A DNA stretch of 64,000 nt from Halomonas sp. (lineage in GTDB: Bacteria; Pseudomonadota; Gammaproteobacteria; Pseudomonadales; Halomonadaceae). Below, in pieces: positions 44,569 to 54,214 of the stretch. Each line of letters begins with the position of its first letter. The first letter of the stretch is position 1. The stretch spans positions 1 through 64,000 of the forward strand of contig JAGYKP010000084.1 of assembly GCA_018401555.1 (NCBI GenBank), given 5' to 3'. The notes under the pieces are model-generated. The model had not been told where the DNA came from. It was given only the letters and a program-made list of their open reading frames with translations, and did no database searches. A program made the translations under genes and the position numbers.

Positions 44569-44864
44569 TAGCGAATGCCCCGGGGAGCATCGCAGGGTGC
44601 CGCCTGAGCCGCCAGTGGTTGGCCTCAAGCCTGGTGGGCAACTGGTGCTAACCCCGCCGGCCCGGGCGGGGCACCATGCCTCCATGAAGGCTAAACGCCG
44701 CTCCGTGCCGCGCGTGACACCTGATGAGGAACCTGCCCGGGATGCCTGAAGGCATGATCGGGCGTCGAATACCAACGACGATCGGGAGGCATCACCAGTC
44801 GCATGTCTCCTGTCGACAAAGGCGGTGATCTGGCCTGGCCCAGCCCGCCGAGGGAGCAACCGTT

Positions 44865-45902
44865 ATGTCCAGCCTTGAAGCCACCAGGCCCCCCCTGCCA
44901 CGCTTGTTGGAAGCCTTCCAGCACAAGATGCCGGGCGTACTGATCTGTATCACCATCGCCCTGGCCACTACCTTCATCGCCGATCACTACGGTGGCCCGA
45001 CGCTTCTCTATGCGCTGCTCTTTGGCATGACCCTGCACTTCCTCTCCGAGGAGGGGCGTTGCCTGGCGGGCGTAGAGTTCGCGGCCAAGACGATCCTGCG
45101 GCTGGGCGTCGCGTTACTGGGCGTGCGAATCACCATCGAGCAGGTCGCCGAGCTGGGGATCGGGCCGGTGCTCACTGTTGTTTGTGGCGTCGCCTTCACC
45201 ATCGCCTTCGGTGCCGTGATGGCCCGCCTGCTGAGGCTGGATCGTGACATGGGGTTGCTCACCGGTGGTTCGGTGGCGATCTGCGGCGCCTCGGCGGCAC
45301 TGGCGTTATCGGCAGTGATGCCGCGCCATGCCACTCATGAGCGCAATACCATCATGACCGTGGTGGGCGTCACCACGCTTTCCACCATGGCGATGGTCAC
45401 CTATCCGCTGCTCGTTGGTGTGCTGGGGCTCAGTGACAGCGACGCAGGGGTCTTCCTGGGCGGCACCATCCACGACGTGGCCCAGGTGGTCGGCGCCGGC
45501 TACATGATTTCCGAGGGCACGGGTGACGTCTCGACCTTGGTCAAGCTGTTGCGCGTGGCCATGCTGGTCCCGGCGGTGATGGTCTTCATGTTCCTCTTCC
45601 GCCGCAATCGCCAGGAGGAGACGGATGGTCGCAAGGTGCCCATGCTCCCGAGCTTCCTGGTTGCTTTCGTGGTCTTGGTGATCATCAACAGTTTCGGTTT
45701 GATCCCGCCGTTGGTCGCCGAAGGCTTCACCGACCTGTCGCGCTGGTGCCTGGTGACCGCTATTGCCGCCCTGGGCATCAAGACTTCCTTCCAGAAGCTG
45801 GCCGTGGTGGGCTGGAAACCGGTCATCCTGATGGTAGCCGAGACGCTGTTCCTGCTTCTGCTTGTTCTGGTCTTTATCCACTTTGATCTGGCGAGCCTGT
45901 GA
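44865..45902 (+). CDS. YeiH/UPF0324-family putative sulfate/sulfite exporter
   Basis: LIEAFQHKMPGVL-type start, 'GRCLAGVEFAAKTILRLGVALLGVRITIEQVAELG', 'GGSVAICGASAALALSAVMP', 'GTIHDVAQVVGAGYMISE'. Confidence 0.88.
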   Translation: MSSLEATRPPLPRLLEAFQHKMPGVLICITIALATTFIADHYGGPTLLYALLFGMTLHFLSEEGRCLAGVEFAAKTILRLGVALLGVRITIEQVAELGIGPVLTVVCGVAFTIAFGAVMARLLRLDRDMGLLTGGSVAICGASAALALSAVMPRHATHERNTIMTVVGVTTLSTMAMVTYPLLVGVLGLSDSDAGVFLGGTIHDVAQVVGAGYMISEGTGDVSTLVKLLRVAMLVPAVMVFMFLFRRNRQEETDGRKVPMLPSFLVAFVVLVIINSFGLIPPLVAEGFTDLSRWCLVTAIAALGIKTSFQKLAVVGWKPVILMVAETLFLLLLVLVFIHFDLASL

Positions 45903-46051
45903 TACTGAGGGTTTACGTCAATGGCACTGGGCTCCACCTGACACCCGCTTGATCATCGATCACGTCTCAGTGTCGATCGACGCAGGCATCAGTGCCGTCC
46001 GGAGCCGTGTCGTAGGCCGGTTCAGCCCTCTTCGTCGATAGCAGCGGGGAT

Positions 46052-46600
46052 TTGCCCGGTGCCAGACCGAACTCTGATCCTCCGAGCATTGCCAGCTCAC
46101 TGAAGCTGGTACTTCCTGATGATGCCTGGCACCCCCGCAAAAACGTGGCGCGCGGCACCTGGGTCACCGGTGTGCGCAGGCGAGACGATGAGAGCCCACT
46201 AGAGTTCGACAACCTGTGGTGTGGCTTCAGGCCTCACTGGGCTGGCGGCGATGCGCCTCAGCCCATCAACGCCACCGTCGAGAAGGTCGCCACCTCACCC
46301 TACTTCCGCGGGGCCTTCGCCCATCACCGCTGCCTGGTGCCGCAATACGGCTGGTACGAGTGGCTGATCGTGGATGGCCGCAAGCAGCCCCACTACCTGA
46401 CTCGCGGCGGCGGTGAGCCGCCGTGGTTTGCCGGCATCTGGATGGAGCGCTCGGACGGCAAGCCCAGTTGCGCCATCCTTACCAAGCCTGCCCGCGGCGT
46501 CGCCTAGGCAACTCACTCTCGCATGAGCGGCTGACCCACTGGCCGGTGCGCACTCCGGTCAACAAGCCGGTGGAGGATGGTCCTGCGTTGATCGAGGAGG
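46052..46600 (+). pseudogene. SOS-response-associated peptidase (YedK/HMCES) remnant
   Basis: LWCGFRPHW..., 'INATVEKVATSPYFRGAFAHHRCLVPQYGWYEW...PHYLTRGGGEPPWFAGIWME'; N-terminal MCGR start and C-terminal HxRMP region not intact. Confidence 0.75.
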
Positions 46601-46728
46601 AGAGGTGAAACGTGATCGTGTATAGGTGGTGAGCACCTTCAGCAGGCTCGATATTTCATCACCAGCCTCGGAACCTTATGCTGCCGGATGGTCTGATAAG
46701 GCTCATGAATGGCAATGGAGTGACCACG

Positions 46729-47181
46729 ATGAAACAGAAGTATTCGCTTGCGGCTCTGCTGGTCGGCACCCTGGCTCTCGCCGGTTGCGCCGGGTTTGAT
46801 GCGACCACGGGTGGCGATACCGCCAATGAGTCCCTGGAGAATACCTACTGGAAGCTGGTGACGGTGGGTGAGCGCCAGGCGGTGACCATTGATGAGGCCC
46901 GCGAGGCGCATCTGGTGCTGCATGCCGAGGATGCCCGCCTCGCAGGCTCCACTGGTTGCAACCGCATGATGGGCGAGTATGAACGCGACGGCGACCGGTT
47001 AACTTTCGGCCAGCTTGCCACCACCATGATGGCTTGCCCTGGCGAAGTGATGGAGCTCGAGCGAGAATTTCTCGATGCGCTCGGAGACATCGCCAGCTGG
47101 CAGGTCGAGGGCGAAAATCTGACGCTCGTCGATGATGAGGGCGAGGCACGTGCTCTCTTCGAGGCCGTGCATCTCTACTGA
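46729..47181 (+). CDS. META-domain lipoprotein (HslJ-like)
   Basis: Lipobox LALAGC; 'GSTGCNRMMGEYERDGDRLTFGQLATTMMACP'. Confidence 0.87.
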   Translation: MKQKYSLAALLVGTLALAGCAGFDATTGGDTANESLENTYWKLVTVGERQAVTIDEAREAHLVLHAEDARLAGSTGCNRMMGEYERDGDRLTFGQLATTMMACPGEVMELEREFLDALGDIASWQVEGENLTLVDDEGEARALFEAVHLY

Positions 47182-47314
47182 GTCGGTGCGAGTCCCGGTA
47201 CTCGGGACGGGCGTCAGGCTATTTTCAAGCTAGTCTCATGAAGACGGGGAGCGGTGACCGGGCTAGACAGGCCTGGCATGACACCGCTTCCCACCTGGCT
47301 GGGTGAGAGAAATC

Positions 47315-48082
47315 ATGTACGACCCTCGACTCTTCACATTGATCGATCAGGTTGCCCTCGTTACCGGCGCTGGTGCCGGTATCGGCCGCGCCATCGCCGA
47401 AACCTTTGCCCGGGCCGGAGCCGCGGTCGTCGTCAGCGACCTGGATATCGGGTCTGCCGCTGTTGTGGCCGAAGGCATCCAGGCGGCAGGTGGCCGGGCG
47501 ACCAGCGTAGCCTGCGATGTCACCCGCGAGGAGGATCTCGCCGCGGTGGTGGCCAGGGCGGTGGCTGAGTTCGGCAAGCTGACGCTGCTTGTCAGCAACG
47601 CTGGCGGCGGTGGTCCCAAGCCGTTCGATATGCCCATGGATGACTTCCGACGCGCCTATGACCTGAACGTGTTCTCGCTTTTTCGCCTGGCTCAGCTGGC
47701 CGCTCCCGAGATGGAGAAGGCCGGCGGCGGCGCGATCCTTGCCATCACCTCGATGGCGGCCGAGAACAAGAACAAGCGCATGGCTGCCTACGGCTCCTCC
47801 AAGGCGGCTACTAGTCATCTGGTGCGAAACATCGCCTTTGATCTCGGGCCGAAGAACATCCGGGTCAATGGCATCGCCCCGGGTGCCACACGCACCGAAG
47901 CACTTGAATCGGTCCTCAACGACGCGATTGAGGAACGGATGCTGGCCCACACGCCTCTGAAGCGGCTCGGCGAGCCCCAGGACATGGCTAACGCGGCGCT
48001 GTTCCTGTGCTCACCGGCCTCCAGCTGGATCAGCGGCCAGATCCTGACCGTCTCGGGCGGCGGGGTGCAGGAACTGGACTGA
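47315..48082 (+). CDS. Short-chain dehydrogenase/reductase (7-alpha-HSDH-like)
   Basis: VALVTGAGAGIGRAIAETFARAGAAVVVSD, YGSSKAATSHLVRNIA (YxxxK). Confidence 0.92.
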   Translation: MYDPRLFTLIDQVALVTGAGAGIGRAIAETFARAGAAVVVSDLDIGSAAVVAEGIQAAGGRATSVACDVTREEDLAAVVARAVAEFGKLTLLVSNAGGGGPKPFDMPMDDFRRAYDLNVFSLFRLAQLAAPEMEKAGGGAILAITSMAAENKNKRMAAYGSSKAATSHLVRNIAFDLGPKNIRVNGIAPGATRTEALESVLNDAIEERMLAHTPLKRLGEPQDMANAALFLCSPASSWISGQILTVSGGGVQELD

Positions 48083-48229
48083 TCCAGTGACGGTGGCGTG
48101 GGTAGCCTCCGCAAGCCACGTTGCCAGGCCATCAGGTGCGCGGCGGCCCGGTCGCGCGCCTGCTCGGCAGCTGATCGGACGGGTGCTTTCCGGTGCGGTT
48201 CAGCCGCCCAAGGTCGATTGGAGTTCACC

Positions 48230-49544
48230 ATGATCAACCCAAATGCCAAGATCGCTGCCCTTGTCGCGACCCTGCTCGATGGCAGGAGCCGCCGTCGCGC
48301 AACCGCCATCCGACGCCGGTTCCGAAACGGCCGCCTCAACCGATTGGATGCAGGGCTTTCCACCACCGGAGGAGCGCATCATCCGCTTCACCGACGACGA
48401 CTACTTCGCCGGCGACAAGCTTAAGTGGACGGTCTGCCACTTCCGCGAACTGATGCCCACGGCCGGCGTGCGTGCTGGCACGGAGGGCGCCCGCGATTTG
48501 CCCTACGCGCTCGACCCCTCGATCGATGAAGTGACTTTCCAACCCACTGGCGGCAGCGAGGCGATGACGTGGGAGGAGGCCTTCGACGTCAACCACACCG
48601 ACGGCCTGTTGGTACTGCACCGTGGTCGAGTGGTCTATGAGCGCTACGCCGGCTGCCTGGACGAGACAACCCTGCATGGGGTGATGTCGGTGACCAAGTC
48701 GATCACCGGGCTGATCGGCGAGACGCTGGTGGCCGAGGGCACCTTGGACGAGCAGGCCCAGGTCGGGGAGCTGGTGCCGGAGTTGGCCGATAGCGCCTTC
48801 GGCGACGCCACCCTGCGCCAGGTGCTGGAGATGACCACTGCTCTGGACTACTCCGAGGACTACGCCGACCCGGAAGCTGACGTCTGGACCTATGCCCGCG
48901 CCGGCAGCCCGCTACCGCCGCCCCCGGACTACGAGGGTCCGCGCAGTTACTTTGCTTTTCTCGAGACGGTGGAGAAGGCCGGTGAGCACGGCGAGGCCTT
49001 CGGTTATCGCACCATCAACTCCGATGCGCTGGGCTGGATCATTTCTCGCGCCACCGGCCAGAGGCGTCGCCGACTCGCTGGCCGAGCGGGTCTGGTCGCG
49101 ACTCGGTGCAGAGCGGGAAGCCTTCTTCACAGTGGACTCAATCGGCACCCCTTCGCCGGAGGGGGCTTCAACGCCACCCTGCGCGACCTGGGCCGCCTCG
49201 GGCAGCTTATCCTCGACGAGGGGCGCCTCGACGGCGAACAGGTGCTGCCCGCCGACGCCATCGCACGTATCCGCCAAGGCGGCGACAGGGCGGCCTTCGC
49301 CAAGGCCGGTTTCAGCGGTCTCGATGGCTGGAGCTACCGTGGCATGTGGTGGGTCAGTCACGACAACCACGGCGCCTTCGCCGCCCGCGGCGTGCACGGC
49401 CAGACGATCTGGATCGATCCCACCGCCGAGATGGTCATTGTGCGCCTCGCCTCCCACCCGGTGGCAGCAAACGCCGCCAATGACCCCACCTCGCTGCCGG
49501 CCTACCGGGCCCTGGCCGACTACCTGATGGATCAGGAGCAGTGA
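48230..49544 (+). CDS. Serine hydrolase, class C beta-lactamase/6-aminohexanoate hydrolase-like; frameshifts at ~48,280 and in ~49,060-49,160
   Basis: SVTKSITGLIGETLVAEGTLD (SxxK), YRTINSDALGWIISRATGQ, GGGFNATLRDLGRLGQLILDEG. Confidence 0.82.
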
Positions 49545-49836
49545 CCTCCGAGTAGATAGCGTCTCGCTGAGCCTGCGCGGCGGGCGATATGGCGATCCCC
49601 CTGCGCACCCCGGAGATTCTGAGCCAGCAGGGCCTCGAGCCCTGGTTCACTTCGGTCGCTGTGTCCTCTATAAACTCCTTTGGCAACACCCCCACGCCTC
49701 TCATGGAAGCGCCACCTTGGGGGGTCCACTTCAGAATGCGCTTAGCTTGCTTGATGATACAGGCCATCATGGTGAATCGGCAGGGAGGCCGCAAGGCGCG
49801 ATGTGGCCATGGACGCTAGCCCGTCTCAGCCATGCC

Positions 49837-49981
49837 CTTATCATATTCTTGCCATCTTTTGGGATCACGTACGAAATCGGCTCCAGGCACGCTATACCAT
49901 ATTTCAGCCTTTTTTTGTGAAGGCACTCCTGACGGCAGGCTCACGCAAAAAACGGCTTATACCATATTTGGCTCGTTTTTT
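49837..49981. repeat. Three degenerate AT-rich direct repeats (TTATaCCATATTT-N-GCC-N-TTTTTT)
   Basis: 49838 ttatcatattcttgccatctttt, 49891 gctataccatatttcagccttttttt, 49954 gcttataccatatttggctcgtttttt. Confidence 0.7.
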
Positions 49982-50067
49982 GGGAATTGGAAATTCCAGC
50001 CAGCTTCCCTATTCACCATGGTGTTTGTTGTACCGTGGGTATGCCACATCGCAACCAGGAGAAACCG

Positions 50068-50808
50068 ATGAGCACGCTCAGCTACCACCACTACTCCCCT
50101 TTCACAAGGAGGTACCTCAATGCTGTAAAGAAACAGCTGGGCCTACCCAAAAATGCGCCGTTGGACTACGAGGTCATGAGGCACGTCCTTGAGGATCCGG
50201 CTATTCTTTCCTCTATCAATGCCGATATCTTCATGCTTGAGCAATTTCATGCAAAGGCCGGCCATGTGATCATCCCGTCTGCTGCCATCTCCGATAAGGT
50301 AAGCAAAGATCAGTTTACGTCAGCAAATCCTCCGTCATGGCAGTGGCCGGCCAAGGTTACTACGGTTTCTGTTCCTCATGGCCAAACTTTTGGCAGCCAT
50401 AAAGTTGGTGGAATATTGGTAGGTTGGATGAAATCATCAGAAATTTCCCGGCAAATGAACAAAATGCTCCGCCACTACAATATTGATGAATGGTACGAGC
50501 CCGTAGAGAAAGAAGGGCACAGGCTCACTATAGCAATCAACAGCCCGATAGATGAAGATCCCATTAATCACCCCTGCATGCTGAGGTCAGCATTCACGAC
50601 ATCGGAAATAGATGACTTTATAAACAACGATGTCATGCTACCCACAGAGCATGGAGCGGATCCACTCATAGCAGAAGAATATGAGATCCTCCGTGAAGTA
50701 TCAAATTATATAGTTTCTTTGGGTAGCTATATCACGTCACGCCCTGAGATGGTAAAAGCTGGAAAGCCTACGTGGCTCAAAAACACCATCCGAAACCAAC
50801 GGGGGTGA
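50068..50808 (+). CDS. Uncharacterised ~246-aa protein, low GC
   Basis: Clear ORF with RBS (ccaggagaaaccg); no family recognised. Confidence 0.65.
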   Translation: MSTLSYHHYSPFTRRYLNAVKKQLGLPKNAPLDYEVMRHVLEDPAILSSINADIFMLEQFHAKAGHVIIPSAAISDKVSKDQFTSANPPSWQWPAKVTTVSVPHGQTFGSHKVGGILVGWMKSSEISRQMNKMLRHYNIDEWYEPVEKEGHRLTIAINSPIDEDPINHPCMLRSAFTTSEIDDFINNDVMLPTEHGADPLIAEEYEILREVSNYIVSLGSYITSRPEMVKAGKPTWLKNTIRNQRG

Positions 50809-50819
50809 AGATTCTCGCT

Positions 50820-51320
50820 ATTGAGGGCTAAGTCTCGGGTTTACCCCCCCCGTTCGGCAAATAACTCAGGTCGATTGGCCTGCCACTCCCTCATCGCCTC
50901 GATCGGTGATTTAAGTCGACGGGGCGATCGGCACAATACGGTAGATCGAAGCAGAGCCCCCGGACGACTCCGGTGATCGTCGATGAACTCGATCATCACC
51001 GGGAGTCGTCCGGGGGCTCCGCCTGGGTAAAAGCGCGGAGGCTCTGCGGAGAATCTCGTTGGCTTGTTTCAACTCTTGGTTCTCGCGTTCCAGGACCTTG
51101 ATCCGCTCGCATTCAGTCGTAGTCGTGCCTTCGCTGAGCCCCGCATCACGTTCAGCCTGACAGACCCAGCTATGCAGCGTCTCTGATGTGCAGCTGATCT
51201 TGGGGGCAATGCCACCGTTAGCCGCCTACTGGGAGGGGGAGTCAGGCTTATGGTCGCAGATCATGCGGACGACCCGCTGATGGACCTTAGGGGGACTCGT
51301 TTGGAAGTGTTCATGGCTCC
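50820..51320 (-). pseudogene. IS3-family OrfA/OrfB remnant
   Basis: Reverse strand encodes WVCQAERDAGLSEGTTTTECERIKVLERENQELKQANEILRRASAF, typical OrfA C-terminus, followed by MIEFIDDHR. Confidence 0.65.
50951..51022. repeat. Near-perfect long inverted repeat
   Basis: gcagagcccccggacgactcc-ggtgat ... atcatcaccgggagtcgtccgggggctccgc. Confidence 0.9.
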
Positions 51321-51716
51321 ATCCTCTCAAGGTATGGAGCCCCGGGAATCCCGGTACGGTTCATGATGGACGTCACCATAGACCAGGAGGAGAATGCCGC
51401 CGAGAACGGCCTGGAGCATAACCTGGGGCCGCCCCTGACCCGGTGAGCGACCTCGACTAAGTGCCCATCTTCCTGGAAAAAGTTATCTGCACCCTGCGTG
51501 ACGCTGGTGCCGACATACAGGAGAGGTGCAAGGAGACCTCCAAGGGCACCTCGCCGTCAGCGGGATCGCGTGCTGAGTGAAGCAGCGTGTGGCCCAAAAT
51601 GCTGCGGTTATTCTTTGAATCCAGGCTTCCCAGTTGTAACGTATTTTTTATGTCATTTTTTCGACTTCGGCCCTTGGAGTTGTTGGGCCGAAGTCTAGGA
51701 TGGGGGATCCCTGAAC

Positions 51717-52694
51717 TTATAGGTGCTTTGATTTGGTGTGAGACAATGGTGGTTTTGTAGCTGGTGTCCAGAGTATTTCACTTCCCTTGCGTACCAAGCC
51801 GGATTTGGTTTTCCGAAAAGCATGGCTGAACTTATTGGATGCAGCACTTTGTGCATCTGCATCTCTGACATATCGTGCGAGTGTGGTTGCAGGGCGAACG
51901 CCATAACGTGCTCCCGGAGAGGCGCAGGTCCAAATGTGCCTGAGCGTGATGGCCAGTTCCGGCTCATGACGGTCCAGGTAAGCCAGAGCAACGGCGCATG
52001 CTTCGAGAGTTAGGGCGTCGTGTTCGCAGAGGCTCCATGCACTAGTAGTCTTTCCTTTCGAATCATAGGTGAAAGTTTTTCCAATATCATGGAGGAGGCC
52101 TGCTACAAAGCCAAGCTCTAGAAGAATGTGTGGCATATTGGGCTCGTTTAGTTTAATCATGGCGACCACATTTCGTGCAACTTCCAGAGAGTGTTCCAGT
52201 AGGCCGCCGCGGTAGGCATGATGATGTGATCGGCTAGCTGGCGCATTTAGAAATACTTCCAGGCGGTCCTTCCTTTCGATTACTCGCCTGATAAAGTTTT
52301 TAAGATGAACTGACTTCATTGAACGTACAGATGCTACCAATTTATCCAATGATTCGGGAGCAGAGCAGTACACCCTAGGCAAACTGTGCAAATATGGCTG
52401 CATATTGACTTCGTCGCGAGATGCCAGGCGGAGATCGTACAGTTTTACATCCAGGCCCAAAGAGTTGCTTCCACACTCGATGCCAGAAGCAGTGACTTGG
52501 TCAAGGTATCCAATGGTCTCTGGTATGGTTTCGTTATCGGCATCCAGACCAGCGATGTAATCCGTATCGCAGCTGCTCAGGCGGAGCTTTATATAGGGTG
52601 AGCCATGCTGGTCGAACTCTACGATTCTTCCAGTAAGTCGGTAGATTCCAGAAAAGTTGGCTGAGATCCGGCGGGAAAAATTATTCAGTTTCAT
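51717..52694 (-). CDS. OB-fold + HD-domain protein (TraI/MobH-N or YhaM-like)
   Basis: AYRGGLLEHSLEVARNVVAMIKLNEPNMPHILLELGFVAGLLHDIGKTFTYD: HD motif H...HD; N-terminal OB-like 'LTGRIVEFDQHGSPYIKLRLSS'. Confidence 0.75.
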   Translation of the reverse strand: MKLNNFSRRISANFSGIYRLTGRIVEFDQHGSPYIKLRLSSCDTDYIAGLDADNETIPETIGYLDQVTASGIECGSNSLGLDVKLYDLRLASRDEVNMQPYLHSLPRVYCSAPESLDKLVASVRSMKSVHLKNFIRRVIERKDRLEVFLNAPASRSHHHAYRGGLLEHSLEVARNVVAMIKLNEPNMPHILLELGFVAGLLHDIGKTFTYDSKGKTTSAWSLCEHDALTLEACAVALAYLDRHEPELAITLRHIWTCASPGARYGVRPATTLARYVRDADAQSAASNKFSHAFRKTKSGLVRKGSEILWTPATKPPLSHTKSKHL

Positions 52695-53639
52695 CTTCTT
52701 TCTCCTTTTTGGAGTTAGAGAGAGGTGTTCCGACTAGTCTTTCGAAAGCTGATCCATCCATGCGGGTAGCGTTTGGTATGTAGCGAGAGTAAACTTTGAA
52801 CAACATCTCAGTGGATGAGTGGCCCAGAATTTTAGCTACCCATTCGGGGTTTTCTCCCGAAGCAAGAAAAAGCGTCGCGGCAGTATGTCGTGTCTGGTAT
52901 GGGCGACGCTTTTTCATACCGAGACGACGAAGCAGTGGATACCAGACTCGCTTGGTTACGTTGTTGTGATCCAAGGGCTCTCCAAGGCGGTTGCAAAAAA
53001 CATATTCACTTTTGTGTCTTGTGATGGCATGTTGCCGCTTGAGAGCATCCATAACAGGGCCAAGCAGCGGAATTTCACGCTGAGAACCATCTGTCTTGGT
53101 ATATTCTGTCTGGCCTCTTATAAGTGTTTCTCGCACTAGGATTTCACGTTTATCGAAATCGATATGTTTCCATTTCAGTCCATCGACTTCTCCGGTCCTT
53201 AGCCCAGTGTAAAATCGAACAATATAGTAATTCCGGAAATCGGGCCTAACCTGGCTGGTGATGCGTTCGACTTCTTTCAGTGAAAATGGCTCTATGTGGC
53301 TTTTTTTAAGCTTCAGTGGTTTGATGTTCCGGTAAGGCGTCTCGAATCCAAAACGGTCAGCAGCTTCGTCAACGACCATGCGAATAACTGCCATGTGGCT
53401 GTTGATCGTTTTCGGAGAAAGCATGACGTTGTTACCTCTTCCTTTCCGTTGGGCAAGCTTTGCCCTGAACTCCAAGATGTTGGATTTCGTGATGTGGGCG
53501 ACCGGGATGCCACCGAATTCCGGAATCAAGGAATTTTCCAATATCGAGTTGACGTTAAGTATGTGCGACTGCCGCCACTCAACCTGCATTTCCTGGAACC
53601 ATTGATTGGCAAACTCCTTGAATGTCACACTTGTGGGTG
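52681..53639 (-). pseudogene. int: Tyrosine integrase, C-terminal portion, cut by IS30
   Basis: RFYTGLRTGEVDGLKW, YQTRHTAATLFLASGENPEWVAKILGHSSTEMLFKVYSRY; open frame runs to the IS30 border (PTSVTFKEFANQWF). Confidence 0.9.
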
Positions 53640-54214
53640 GGCGGTCTCAAGTTCCAAGCGCAACGCTATTGAAGGGTGCTCGGGCCACTAACCGATTTCT
53701 TGAGCACCTCGGCGTAAACTTCCAGCGGCGTGCGCCAGTCCAATGTCTTGCGCGGCCGCGTGTTCAGTGAGTCCGCGATCTCGTCGAGTTCTTCCTGGCT
53801 GTAGACGAGAGGTCCGTGCCCTTCGGCAGGTACTGCCGCAACAGCCCGTTGGTATTCTCGTTGGAGCCCCGCTGCCATGGACTATGCGGGTCAGCGAAGT
53901 AGATCGCCGTACCGGTCTTCTGCGTGATTTCGGCATGCTTCACCATCTCCCTGCCCTGGTCGTAGGTCATGGACAGACGCAGGGCTCGCGGCACCTCATT
54001 GAGCTTGTCGCTGAAACCGACGGCTGCTGCCGTGGCCGTGCGTATTCCGGGCCATCGTGACCGCCCGTTCCGATCTATCGTGACCGACCATTCCGGACCA
54101 ACGTGACCGGCCATTCCGTTTCATCGTGACCGATTTCGGCCTCTTTCCCGGAATCCGTGGTCACGATGTCGGAATCATCGGTCACGTTCCCGGAATCTCA
54201 CCTAACTCGCTGGA

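Noticed and set aside
49550-49800. Possible short transposase on the minus strand (49435..49794)
   Set aside because: No recognisable family motif; cannot be supported.
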